The notes below the pieces were generated by a model. That model was not told where the DNA came from. It searched no databases and worked only from the letters and a program-made list of their open reading frames with translations. Positions 1 through 9,256 of a DNA stretch of 64,000 bases are shown piece after piece (the first letter of the stretch is position 1; each line of letters begins with the position of its first letter). The stretch is from positions 4,526,001 to 4,590,000 of the forward strand of contig CM059584.1 of NCBI GenBank assembly GCA_030407085.1, in the 5' to 3' direction. Source of the DNA: Trichopria drosophilae. Taxonomy: Eukaryota; Arthropoda; Insecta; Hymenoptera; Diapriidae. The position numbers and the translations under genes are program-made.

Positions 1-190
1 CGAAAGCACCAATAGGAGTTGATGTCTGTTTTTTTAAATGTTTTGTTTTTAAATGTCTGTTTGTTTAAATGTTTTGTTTTTGAATGTCTGTATTTTGAAA
101 TGTCTGGTTTTTGAATGTCGGGTTTTTGAAGTGTCTTGTGATTGAGTTTTGTGATTTCTTGGGTTTTTGAGGTGCACCTAAGAAAAATTA
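1..190. repeat. Word-array element, cut by window edge
   Basis: Degenerate repeats of the word TGTCGGTTTTTGAA (variants TGTCTGTTTTTGAA, TGTTTTGTTTTTGAA) run for about 180 bases and end at GAGGTGCACCTAAGAAAAA near base 186. The same words and the same terminal sequence (reverse complement) occur at 35968-36313, so this is the right part of a related element whose left part lies outside the window. Confidence 0.6.
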
Positions 191-1203
191 GCATCAGGCA
201 GTGTAATTTTTAATGTTACGATTTCGAATTTTAATGGCTCTCTTTTGTGATTTATGCGCTACAACTACTTATTGTTAGTAGGTAAAAGCCGTGTTGATTT
301 TTTTTCCTTCAGTGTTGTAGAAAGACGCCGCCTCAGTTTACCCAATTCAATAGGTCTAGGCTGTTTTGGCTTAGAAAATGGAAGTATTAGTGGCGGATTA
401 TTCTTTTCTATGTGCATTATAAACCTGGTTTGTGCGGAGTACGGGAAAGTTTGTCAAAGCCACTTCTTTCTATAAGATACCGCTGATTTTGCATTTGCAT
501 AGAGGGATACTAACCTTCAACTATTCATAGACTACGTTAATATGTAATAATTTATGTAAATTTGAGTTACATGTGAAACCAGAAGAATTATTACATTAGA
601 GTCCCGGTATATTTACCTCTTCGGTTCCTCGCCTTCCACTCGCGGCTCGTTACATTTATCAAGAGTCCCAGCAGGCCCTTCCTGAGGCCCCAGCCCGCAA
701 GGAGAGGGAAAAAGAGATCGGCTTCACGCAAATATAATGAGACGGAACCGGGCAAATATGCTTCGACGTAAATATAGCGAGACGCAGTTATACCTACTGT
801 TTAGGCTGATATTGAAAGGATTCTGCGAATTGCGATATTGATGCAGCCGAGAACTTTCACCCCATAGACTACACTGCGATAGTCATTTATCGACATGAGG
901 CACAACACCACTCAAATGGTTCAATTTATTTATCGACTGCAAATAATTTCATTTCGCAAAAAAAAAACTACTATTGTCAAACAGTCGATCATTACAAAAG
1001 ATATGGGTTGGTAACGGCAATTGTTTCAATATAACCCCTACGTTCGTATCAACCTCATTACTGTATATTGTTCCAATATCGAGGGAATTTGTTTGAACTG
1101 GCAGATGTGTGGAGATGTGTACCTCCGGTACTAATGTTTGTGCGCTCCATACTGGTACGTGTCGAATGCATGCATCGGGTATGCACCCAGGATTACTATT
1201 TAC
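191..1203. other. Non-coding stretch, partly GC-rich
   Basis: No gene is supported. Bases 600-790 are richer in GC than their surroundings and hold two imperfect copies of a roughly 25-bp unit (GCTTC-ACG-AAATATA-GAGACG, near 720-745 and 759-785). The open frames at 254-475 (+) and 1068-1304 (+) look accidental. Confidence 0.4.
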
Positions 1204-1479
1204 CTTGTGTTTTTCTTTGGGAGCCGTGTGCCATCGTTTCGCGTGCGCGTAATCGGCGTCTCGCTGATGATTCGGCGTGTTGGATGTGTTTAATCGCGCT
1301 GTAGTACTACTCGCGTAAGTTTGCAGAGTTCGGTAATTCTGAGACTGACGTGCTGGCGAATTTGACGGCGACGATGAGCAGCTAGCTGCCGTTGCATTAG
1401 CTAACTCCGATTTGGATTCGAGCCCAACGTCGTCTTCCAATTTCTTATCGAAATTGTTGTCGTCTAACGTCTCCATGCT
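1204..1479 (-). CDS. Candidate exon, possibly Ddr juxtamembrane
   Basis: A 92-codon open segment on the minus strand has an acceptor (GATTTACAG, AG at 1481-1480) and a donor (AAG then GTAAAT, GT at 1203-1202), so it is spliced in phase 0 at both ends. The encoded segment is hydrophilic. It has an acidic start (ETLDDNNFDKKLEDD), a Ser/Ala/Asn-rich middle (SSSPSNSPARQ), tyrosines in NYRTLQTYASS and DADYAHAKRW, and a basic end (APKEKHK). That composition and the tyrosines suit a receptor juxtamembrane region, and the segment lies on the same strand downstream of the Ddr transmembrane exon. However, the previous exon (13218-13386) ends in phase 1, so joining them directly would hit a stop. An unseen connecting exon, or a different gene, must be assumed. 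No family was recognised from the sequence itself. Confidence 0.45.
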
Positions 1480-1679
1480 CTGTAAATCACGACAGGAAGA
1501 ATCTGAAAGAAAGGATGAAATGCAAATTAATTTTCAATAATGGTATGTTTTTTGGCATTGCTGATGAAAATTAATTGTTTAATGTTCGATAATTGAAAAG
1601 TTGAACGTTTGGAGGTACTTTGTGTATTTTTCGAGTAATGTGGAAAATCAATACACTTTCATGAAGGATAAACTGTTTT

Positions 1680-2508
1680 CCCGCGTAGGAATAAAAAAGA
1701 TTTTAAAAGATCTCAAAAAGATCTTTCTTAAAAATGTTAACATTTTAAGTCATTTTTAAGACGTTTAAACCTGCAGTTTATGAAAATCTTTTTAAAATCT
1801 TTTAAAGATCTGTTTAAGATTTAAATAACATGATCTCTTAAAGATCTTTCTAAGATCTTTTCAAGACCTTTTCCAAATCATTTTCGGGTATGAAAAAAAA
1901 AATAAACATTTTATTAGTATTTCGCATAACTTAGGATTAATTTTCTCAGGAAAATGATTCTCCACAACTTCTCTAAAGGAATTTTGTTAATATTGATCAT
2001 AACCTTAAATATCGCAATTTGTTTTAAACAAAAAACAAGGGGGGGGGGCAAAACTGAACGCCTGCTTTTTAAATTTATAGGAAAATGATGTAATCCCTTT
2101 CATCAACTTAAAATTTTATGCTAATGAGGGTACAAAAGTTGCTGGATTTTTCTAAAAAAATCTCTTTTTATAATTATAACTAACTTGAATTTCTAGAAGC
2201 ATAGTTGCAATTTTTGAACCTGGAAATAAAATTTCACGAACATTCAAGAGCTGATGATTACGTATCTACAATGCATCGACCTCGGTTACCTGATCATTTA
2301 ATTTCTATAAGAATTCAAAATTTATGAATTGAAAATTATTGTAAGTAATGCGAAATTCTAAGAAAATATATACAATAAAATGTTTAATTTTTGTTTAATA
2401 CCCGAAAATGAGTTTAAAAAGGTCTCGAAAAGATCTTAAAAAGATCTTTAAAAGTTCTTAAAAAGATCTTTTTGAAATCTTTTAATATCTTTTTTAATTC
2501 TACGCGGG
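1680..2508. mobile_element. TIR element built of AAAGATCTT words
   Basis: Terminal inverted repeats start with CCCGCGTAG (left, 1680) and end with CTACGCGGG (right, 2508); similarity continues inward for about 50 bases. Both ends are packed with the palindromic word AAAGATCTTT in many variants. There is no coding capacity. It is about 829 bp long, consistent with a non-autonomous DNA transposon. No clear target duplication beyond T residues was seen. Confidence 0.7.
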
Positions 2509-2587
2509 TTGTATCGAATATTATCTAATATGCAACTAAATTACTCGCGTACAAACATGTAACGCTCGCAAACAAATCTGAAAAAAC

Positions 2588-2660
2588 TCGTCCCGACGGG
2601 GAATCGAACCTGGGTCTTGCTTACTACGCCAACGCCCTAACCACTAAGCTACGCTCGCAC
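2588..2660 (-). pseudogene. tRNA-like sequence with A and B boxes
   Basis: The minus strand has an A box (TAGCTTAGTGG), a perfect B box (GGTTCGATTCC) about 30 bases later, and a TTTTTT run (2586-2581) directly after the tRNA-sized segment, as in Pol III genes. The acceptor stem does not pair and the T stem has two mismatches, so a working tRNA is unlikely. It may be a tRNA pseudogene or the head of a SINE. Confidence 0.6.
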
Positions 2661-3121
2661 GGTACGGTTACCCGTTATTTGGGTAGAAGACTAATATAGC
2701 ACCCGACGAATGACAAATTTTCATGGTCTTAATATGATTTTAATATTATACAATTTGTCAAATAATAATATATAAAAATATATAGTGTTTTTTCTAGGTT
2801 TCGCAAAATATAATGATTTGTATTTCATTGTTTTCCTTATATTGTTATTAATACGTCTAGAACTGTTATATATCTGTCGTCTAATATTTTATCCTTGCAT
2901 TTCATATTACTAACGTATTTGACTTTTATGTAGAACATCGAGTTTGTGTATTTATTATTCGAAAAAAATATACTTTGAAAGTAATTTGACTACAAATTAT
3001 ATCGAATAAAATTTATATTAATATTAATTTCGTTTCGGACATTATCATTGATTTCTAGTGCCGGGCAACACTGATATAGTACCGAAGTCAATACTGACTC
3101 GACGAATGTCAGTACTGATGT
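2661..3121. other. AT-rich non-coding stretch
   Basis: AT-rich sequence between the tRNA-like segment and the half element; no feature recognised. Confidence 0.4.
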
Positions 3122-3430
3122 CCCGCGTAAAAATAAAAAAGACTTTAGAAGATCTCAAAAAGATCTTTCTTAAAAATGTCACTATTCAAGATGTATTTGA
3201 GAGCTTTTTAAGACTTTCAAACTATTAGTTTATCAAAATCTTTTTGAGATCTTTATGAGATCTTTAAGAAAAATTTGTACTATTTTTTTGAGATCTTTTT
3301 AAGACTTTCTTTTCACAGCATCATTTTACGAAAACATAATTTTATTAATCTTATCGAGATATTTTCAAGATCTTTATTTTATCTTTTTCGGATGTGAAGA
3401 AAAATATTTGTAATAAAATGCTAAATTCTC
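3122..3430 (+). mobile_element. Half copy of the CCCGCG / AAAGATCTT element
   Basis: This starts with CCCGCGTAAAAATAAAAAAG and then repeats the order of AAAGATCTT words and the later TTTTCGG-TGAAGAAAAATA segment of the element at 1680-2508. It stops about halfway, with no right-hand CGCGGG end, so it is a 3'-truncated copy in the same orientation. Confidence 0.65.
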
Positions 3431-4045
3431 TTATTTTTTACCAAAATTAATTATTGAAGATGAATTTTAAAGTGATTACCTTTTTTACTTATTTTCCGGT
3501 CTGATTTCTAAAACTTCACTTTATAATACGGGGTCAATATTTACAACCAGTCGAAGATGAGAAATAAACACATATTAGGCGTTAATGCAAGCGATTCATG
3601 CCATGAAGACAGAATTTCATATTACGAATATTCAATATTTACAACACAAATCGAAGACGAGAGATTTCCAGAGTTGTTTTTCGATGCGCTCACAATGTTT
3701 TATGCAATGAAGACAGAGAAATGAAAATTTTTCATCCTTCAGAAAGCATGAAAAACGCTACAATTTTACGTGTCTTAGACAAAAATTGATATATTTTCTT
3801 TTACCTATACACATTATAATTTCTGCAATACAACGTATTACAAATAATGAAGTTTACTACCGATATCTTAAGAAAAGTGTAATGTATTTATTCCATCTTA
3901 ATTATTAGGAAATTAGAGAGTATAAAGCATACCGGAAAGCAAGTAAACTGGGTAATCACCTTAAAAATCATCTCCGATAATGAATTTTGGCAAAAAATAA
4001 GAGAATTGAGCATTTTATTACAAATATTTTTTTTCATATCCGAAA
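3431..4045. other. AT-rich non-coding stretch
   Basis: No gene or repeat recognised. The 5' boundary of the retrotransposon that follows is not sharp and is set by where GC content rises. Confidence 0.35.
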
Positions 4046-4159
4046 TGCCGGTAACAGGTATCGGGGAAATAAAATACCCGACGCGAACCAAAACCAGTTA
4101 GTGGAAGGCCACCACGAAAAAATAACTTAGGGGAAGGAACCCCGAATATAAAACCAACG

Positions 4160-5626
4160 ATGGAGAATTTCAAATTGAAAAAACCATTTACGGTGCAGGA
4201 GAGGGATACTCCAGTGCCGGCGCCGACGGGGAGTGAGCAAGCGGGCTCCCGGGCGTCGATATCCGGCGACCGCAGTGACGTGGAGGTGGACGACTTGGCC
4301 ACCACGCCATACAATGCTACAAGCGAACCGAAGTTGCGCGAAGTCGCCGTTGGCGGACTAGCCGCGATCTTTGAAAAAGCTGTGGGCGGGTTGCGGGGAA
4401 ACTCGAAAGAAATTAATAAAGTTTGCAGCTTTGACGCCAATCAGCGTAAACTGGAGAAGATGGAGGAAGAAGTTCGATTGGAGGACGAACAGGTTGATGC
4501 ATTGAAGAAATCCGTCGAAAGCATGGTTCGTTTTTGTCACACCAAAAAGAACATGTTCAATGACATCAAAGATGGGTTGGAGATCATGGAAGCTACGCTT
4601 AGAGTGCTTCTCCGGCACCGCGGAAACTGGAAGGAGGCCTGGACAGACCATATTGCTGAAGAGATACGGAAGAACGAGAACAAGCTTAAATCTCCGCCGA
4701 AGGAGAAGAGAAAAAGGGATACCAACACTCCAAGCCCTCAAGCAAAAGGTGGAAACATTCCAAAAAAGAAAAAGACACATGCGGAAGGTAACGAAGAAAA
4801 ATGGACGGATGTGGTGCGTCGCCGCCCTATGCAAACCAAAGACCCCCCGTTGGCAAAACTAAAAGCTACTGAAGCATCGAGGATAAAAAGAGCGGCATCG
4901 CGGGCTGATGCGATCCTTATCCGTCCCTTCCAAGGGAAGGACTACGGGTCAGTATTGAAGTCTGTACGACAGCAGGTTAATCCGGAGGTCATGGGGGTGA
5001 AAGTTCGTGGTATCAGACAAACCCAGAAGGGCGATATCTTGGTGGAACTCACTGCCGATCATGAGAAGCGAGACCGGTTCGAAGCAGCCGTCAGAGAGGC
5101 AGTTAAAGAAACTGGTGAAGTGCGACAACTCTGCCCCAAAGCGAGCATCGAAATCTTGGATATAGATGCAGCAGCCGAGGAGGAGGAGGTAACAACGGCC
5201 CTAAGGAGGGCCCTCGACGATAACGAGGCAAATCCTAGCCCCTTGATGATGAGAGTGAATATGACGAAGAAGTCATTTCGGGGCTGCCTCAAAGCCTACG
5301 TCGAGGTGGAAGCAGGGATAGCAGCGAAACTGGCGCGACTAGCCCAGGTAAAGATTGGGTGGGTCTACTGTCGTGTTAGACTTAAGAAAGAGGCGGTAAA
5401 ATGCTTCCGATGTCAAGGTTACGGACATCTATCGGCTACCTGTAAGGGTACCGATAGGAGCAAAGGATGCTGGAGATGTGGTAAAATAGGCCACAAGGCT
5501 TATGATTGCATACACGAGCCATGCTGTTTCCTCTGTTCGGAACGGACAGATGGGACTAAAACGAACCACATTGTGGGGACAATGCACTACGCAGCATACC
5601 GAGAGGCCATTGGCGGAGCCAGGTAA
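4160..5626 (+). CDS. Retrotransposon ORF1 (gag-like) protein
   Basis: The product is a 488-residue nucleic-acid-binding protein that packages element RNA into ribonucleoprotein. The N-terminal third is charged, with a likely coiled coil at about residues 95-145 (LEKMEEEV, EDEQVDALKK) and a basic patch rich in KKK/KRKR at about 180-205. A region at about 250-400 has the pattern usual just before the knuckles in R1-clade ORF1 proteins (SIEILDIDAAAEEEEV). Two complete CCHC knuckles follow: C415-C418-H423-C428 and C437-C440-H445-C450. A third (C456-C459-H-) seems to lack its last cysteine, with His/Tyr in GTMHY where Cys is expected. The frame is fully open. The stop TAA at 5624-5626 is in the same frame as ORF2, which continues immediately. 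Start is the ATG after the 5' UTR. Confidence 0.88.
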   Translation: MENFKLKKPFTVQERDTPVPAPTGSEQAGSRASISGDRSDVEVDDLATTPYNATSEPKLREVAVGGLAAIFEKAVGGLRGNSKEINKVCSFDANQRKLEKMEEEVRLEDEQVDALKKSVESMVRFCHTKKNMFNDIKDGLEIMEATLRVLLRHRGNWKEAWTDHIAEEIRKNENKLKSPPKEKRKRDTNTPSPQAKGGNIPKKKKTHAEGNEEKWTDVVRRRPMQTKDPPLAKLKATEASRIKRAASRADAILIRPFQGKDYGSVLKSVRQQVNPEVMGVKVRGIRQTQKGDILVELTADHEKRDRFEAAVREAVKETGEVRQLCPKASIEILDIDAAAEEEEVTTALRRALDDNEANPSPLMMRVNMTKKSFRGCLKAYVEVEAGIAAKLARLAQVKIGWVYCRVRLKKEAVKCFRCQGYGHLSATCKGTDRSKGCWRCGKIGHKAYDCIHEPCCFLCSERTDGTKTNHIVGTMHYAAYREAIGGAR

Positions 5627-6244
5627 AAAGTAAAGTACCTACAAGGCAACTTACAGCGTAGCATACTCGCCCAGGATCTATTGTACGAGAGAGCGCATGA
5701 ACACAGCGCCGATATACTAATCATATGCGAGCAGTATATGACAGCGACGGGTCCTGGATGGTTCTTTGATGAGTCAGCAACGGCAGCCATATGGGTCAGA
5801 AACCGAGATTTTGCGGTAATAGCCCGCGGAGCGGGAGATGGATTCGTATGGGTTACCGTGAATAATACGACAATCTTTAGTTGCTATCTCTCGCCCAATG
5901 ACCGAAGGGCTTGCTTCGAGCAGAAACTGGCCCAACTCGAAGAGGCGGTCCGGTCAGCAGAGGGGGAGATAATCGTGGCAGGGGATTTTAACGCCAAATC
6001 TCAAGAGTGGGGGATGCAATGGTCTGACTCAAGAGGGAACGACATAGTCGATATGATCGCAAGACTCGATATGGTCGTCATGAATGTAGGCGACAAGCCC
6101 ACCTTCGAGCGCACTGGCTGCCGAGGCACAATCACTGATATCAATCTGGCTACCTCGCGCCTGGCGAAAGATATTACGGAATGGCGTGTCCTTGATGACT
6201 ACAGCGGTAGCGATCATCATCATATATTCTTCTATACAGGGGGG
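5627..6244 (+). pseudogene. ORF2 endonuclease domain
   Basis: This is an apurinic/apyrimidinic-like endonuclease domain that nicks the target DNA. Motifs in order are LQGNLQRS (catalytic Asn), ILIICEQYM (Glu), IFSCYLSPND, IVAGDFNAKSQEWG (Asp/Asn), PTFERTGCRG, ITDINLATS and YSGSDHHHIFF (SDH). All usual catalytic residues are present. The reading frame directly follows the ORF1 stop and has no obvious ATG, since the likely start has become GTA at 5630. The frame is lost at a run of nine G (6239-6247), after which the coding sense continues in another frame. Confidence 0.82.
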
Positions 6245-7625
6245 GGGACACAGAACGAGTCGTGGCCACAAGAATTGTCACCAGAAAAGACTGGAATGTC
6301 AAGAAATTGAACGAAGGAGCATGTATGGAAAGTATCATGAACGCGGGTTGTTTACTTCAAGAGGCAAACCTAAGTGGAATATCTAAGGGCGAGGTATAGA
6401 GGCTGATCAACGTAACGATGAAAACGATGACTGACGCGTGCGATGCCTCTATGCCGCGGAAACGTCAGATTGGGAAGCGGCAACCAACGTTCTGGTGGAC
6501 AGATGAGATAGGTGAACTACGAAGAGCCTGTCTGCGAGCAAGAAGACAGATGTTTAGAGTCGACAAAGCACGCCAGATGGACCGGAAAGAGCGTCCTACA
6601 AAATGGCGAAGAAAGCGCTGGTGATAGCTATCAAAACCAGCAAGCAGCGGTGCTGGAAAGCTATTTGCGACGAAGTCGAAGGGGACATGTGGGGTAGGGG
6701 GTACGATATTGTCACTCGGAAACTAGGCCGACAGGTGTCAATGGCAGTAATAATGGCGGAAATTGTGGACGAGCTCTTTCCGAGTCATGAAGAAAGAGCA
6801 AGGCCGAATTCGGAGACCATCATTGTCCCGCCGCTATTTTCAGTCCTTTCTCGGCTCATGCCGAACGTGGCTGGTGCAAGGAGCAGCAAAAGACGGGCCC
6901 TCATGAGTGTCGTTCACTCCGTCATGCTATACGGGGCGGAGGTGTGGGCGGCCAGTATGAGAGTAGAGACGTACCGCAAACTACTGGCAAGGGTGCAACG
7001 TAGGTGCGCTCTCCGAATAGTATCCGCATATAGAACCGTCTCTGAGGCAGCAGTGTTGCTCCTTGCAGGCGTCGTCCCCGTAGACCTATTAGCATACAAA
7101 CGCAAAAGGATCTACGAGAGGCGTCACAATGAGACAAATGTGTCAATGGACACAATTAGAAGACAGGAGCGTAGTCGCACACTGCAAACGTGGAGGGAAA
7201 GATGGACGGCGGAAACAACAATTGCCAAATATACGAAGAGGTTGATGCAAGACCCAGGCAAGTGGACGGAGAGAGGGCACGGGGAGTTGAATTTCTATCT
7301 GACTCAGCTCCTCTCCGGCCATGGAATGTTTGGCAAATACCTTCACGTGAGAGAGCTTAAGGCGACGCCCATGTGCGACTACTGTCCTGGTATGGTGGAT
7401 GACGCTGAGCACACCTTCTTTAATTGTCAAAGGTGGACCGCCATGAAACAAACATTGGAGGGAAACCTGAACACCAAGATCACGCCAGACGATGTCGTGC
7501 CCACTATGCTGGTATCCTAGAGTAACTGGGACCTTATTGCTGGGTACGTTGAGGATGTGCTGCGCACTAAAAAGAGAGAGGAAGGAACCAGGAGACCAGC
7601 TCCCCATCTGACTGATGGGGAGTAG
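6245..7625 (+). pseudogene. ORF2 linker and C-terminus, RT core deleted
   Basis: After the G-run frameshift the frame reads RKDWNVKKLNEGA and then meets TAG at about 6396-6398. It continues with QPTFWWTDEIGELRRACLRARR, the linker typical of R1-clade ORF2. A second frameshift lies near 6590, before KMAKKALVIAIKTSKQRCW and VTRKLGRQV. The sequence then jumps at about 6835-6845 from VDELFPSHE...VPPLFS straight to the post-RT region (LSRLMPNVAG, SVVHSVMLYGAEVWA). The whole palm and fingers region, including the catalytic aspartates, is therefore gone, and the join keeps the frame open. Near the end is a CCHC finger (CDYCPGMVDDAEHTFFNC). TAG at 7518-7520 interrupts the last 35 codons, and the original stop is TAG at 7623-7625. 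Confidence 0.82.
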
Positions 7626-7978
7626 TAAGTTATCTGTTTATATTTTTAAATGTCCGACGACCCGCTCCCCACTGGAACAGTCGGGGAGCGGTAGGCTATT
7701 TATTCAATTTCAAACAGTGACGACTTTGAGAAATCATTAGGCAATAACTGGACGACCAAGAGAGAAGATTATTGACAATGATGAACCGATGAGGCCGAAC
7801 CCCTAATCCCGCAAGGGGAAGGGGGAGTAGGTCTGCTTGGACCGAGCTGGAGGCCCATAAGGGAGTAACAGACCATGACCCGACGTAATGCTAACGCGGT
7901 TCCGGGTCATGAAACTGGTGTCAGGGGGACCACTTGCAAACAGCGTGCTGTCCCTACGTCCCTTAAAAAAAAAAAAAA
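7600..7978 (+). other. Retrotransposon 3' UTR with three 9-bp hairpins and A tail
   Basis: Three perfect stems are visible. CTCCCCATC (7600-7608) pairs with GATGGGGAG (7614-7622). CCGCTCCCC (7662-7670) pairs with GGGGAGCGG (7683-7691). CATGACCCG (7874-7882) pairs with CGGGTCATG (7903-7911). They precede a 14-A run (7965-7978). A 3' RNA structure recognised by the element's own reverse transcriptase is a plausible role. Confidence 0.6.
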
Positions 7979-8364
7979 CTACTTTACCAGTGGTGCAGGC
8001 AGTAGTGATTTCTCTCCGAAAATCATTACTGTGTATCAGTGCTTGATCAGTACCCCTCCGATGGCTACAGAAATTTCTACCTGGGTAAATAGCATAGTCT
8101 GCTATTGCTGCGGATGCGATCGAATAATTTTTTTTCTTTGGTGACCTTACAATTAAAAGAAAATGAGGATATCTTAGAGTATCTCTAACTTCCTTCTTTA
8201 AAATGAAACCTTATAAATTGATAAATTTGTTTGGATTATGATTTTAATTATGACGCGTTGTCTTACTACTGAGATTATGGAAAATACTATGTATAATAAC
8301 AATTTTTTTTAACTTTTTATAAACTGAAAATTGCTTTAAGGGCCTGAGCACACGGGGCGACTTT
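7979..8364. other. Non-coding stretch
   Basis: No gene is supported. Near 8340-8365 there is a GC-rich tract (GGGCCTGAGCACACGGGG) that resembles a transposon terminus, but no matching second end was found. Confidence 0.3.
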
Positions 8365-8806
8365 TCGCGCAAATAGAAATAAAAAATGGTTGAGTTTAAT
8401 AAAAATTGAAAAATTAGAGAATGAGGAACAAAAACAAACAAGGGTCAATAATTTGGAGGGTTTTTTGTAATATAAATAATAAATAAATATTTAGCAACGT
8501 TTAGACTCACATATGAGTCCTCTCCATGTGTTGGACATGTCCAAAAAACCCTCCATACACGGAGAAAAATAACGGGCTAAATCAGCCGAAAAATCGAGTA
8601 GGGTTAAGGCTACATTAGCGGAATCAAAACAGCTAAAATTGCAGATATTTTCGGCAATTCTAGCCGAAAATTTTAGCTGATATGAATCAGCTAATCCAGC
8701 GGAGTCATTTTTCCGTGTATTATTGACCCTTGTTGGTTTTTGCCATCTTCCTCTAATTTTTAAATTTTTATTAAACTCAACCATTTTTAATTTCTATTAT
8801 TTATGT
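8365..8806. repeat. Fold-back repeat interrupted by a MITE
   Basis: The left arm (8365-8470) reads AAAATGGTTGAGTTTAATAA ... AAGGGTCAATAATTTGGAGGG. The right arm (8540-8555 plus 8718-8806) is its inverse, CCCTCCA ... TTATTGACCCTTG ... TTATTAAACTCAACCATTTT. The right arm is split by the element at 8558-8717. Confidence 0.75.
8558..8717. mobile_element. CACGGAGAAAAAT MITE, short copy
   Basis: Ends are CACGGAGAAAAAT (left) and ATTTTTCCGTG (right), flanked by TA on both sides (8556-8557, 8718-8719). The last about 120 bases are almost identical to the right part of the copy at 57961-58272. The interior is made of AGCTAAAATT, AGCCGAAAA and AGCGGAA words. Confidence 0.75.
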
Positions 8807-9061
8807 GACCGAAAAAAACCAAAACTATTAAAAATATATTAATTTATAAATCGGTCGAAAATTAAAACCTTATCAAATGTATATATCTATGTTGTTGATA
8901 ATTCGTATAACCGTTCAATTTGGAATCCAATATTTCCTCAGGATGGCTGGAAACATTACATTTTCGCTATATATTTCGTATCGTTGTAATATAATGAACT
9001 AAAATCTAAGGTTATTATTGATTTCTCACCGATCAAAAAATTGAGAACTATAAATATTTCA
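8807..9061. other. Non-coding stretch
   Basis: AT-rich intron or intergenic sequence; nothing recognised. Confidence 0.3.
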
Positions 9062-9256
9062 CAATATTTTAGCATTTTTTTAAAAGTTGGGCGCCATATT
9101 GGAATTTTTGATGACTGAAACTCAATTTTGAATCGTGTAGAGTGACCTTGAAATGAATGGGATATATACGTTTAAATATTTCCAACTTCGATTTTGATAC
9201 GAAATACTTAATTGAATTTGAAGCAAAAAAAGTGTCCTTTGAGCGTTAATGGGTTA
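9062..9256. repeat. Single arm of the GACACTTTTTGCTTC fold-back family
   Basis: The order ACTCAATTTTGA, GTGACCTTGAAA, ATACGAAATACTTAATTG, GAAGCAAAAAAAGTGTCC, then GCGTTAATGGGTTAA matches the right arms of the elements at 53381-54365 and 55671-56660. No left arm is visible here, so this is a solo arm. Confidence 0.6.

Larger units (their letters stand above)
4046..7978 (+). mobile_element. R1-clade non-LTR retrotransposon, RT-deleted
   Basis: The layout is 5' UTR, ORF1 with CCHC knuckles (4160-5626), ORF2 remnants (5627-7625), structured 3' UTR and a run of 14 A (7965-7978). ORF1 layout and the style of the endonuclease and C-terminal region fit the R1 clade, which includes site-specific and dispersed arthropod elements. 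It is oriented opposite to Ddr. The reverse transcriptase core is missing, so this copy is defective. I could not find a target-site duplication. Its GC content is clearly above that of the surrounding intron, which is usual for a relatively recent element. Confidence 0.9.

Noticed and set aside
2588..2660. Functional tRNA gene
   Set aside because: Acceptor strands do not pair and the T stem has mismatches, despite good A and B boxes.
4358..5292. Several minus-strand open frames over the retrotransposon ORF1
   Set aside because: Shadows of the ORF1 coding frame; no domains.
7785..7815. Sequence CCGATGAGGCCGAACCCC in the retrotransposon 3' UTR, similar to a hammerhead ribozyme core
   Set aside because: The conserved CUGAUGA core has C instead of U and no proper third stem or cleavage site was found.
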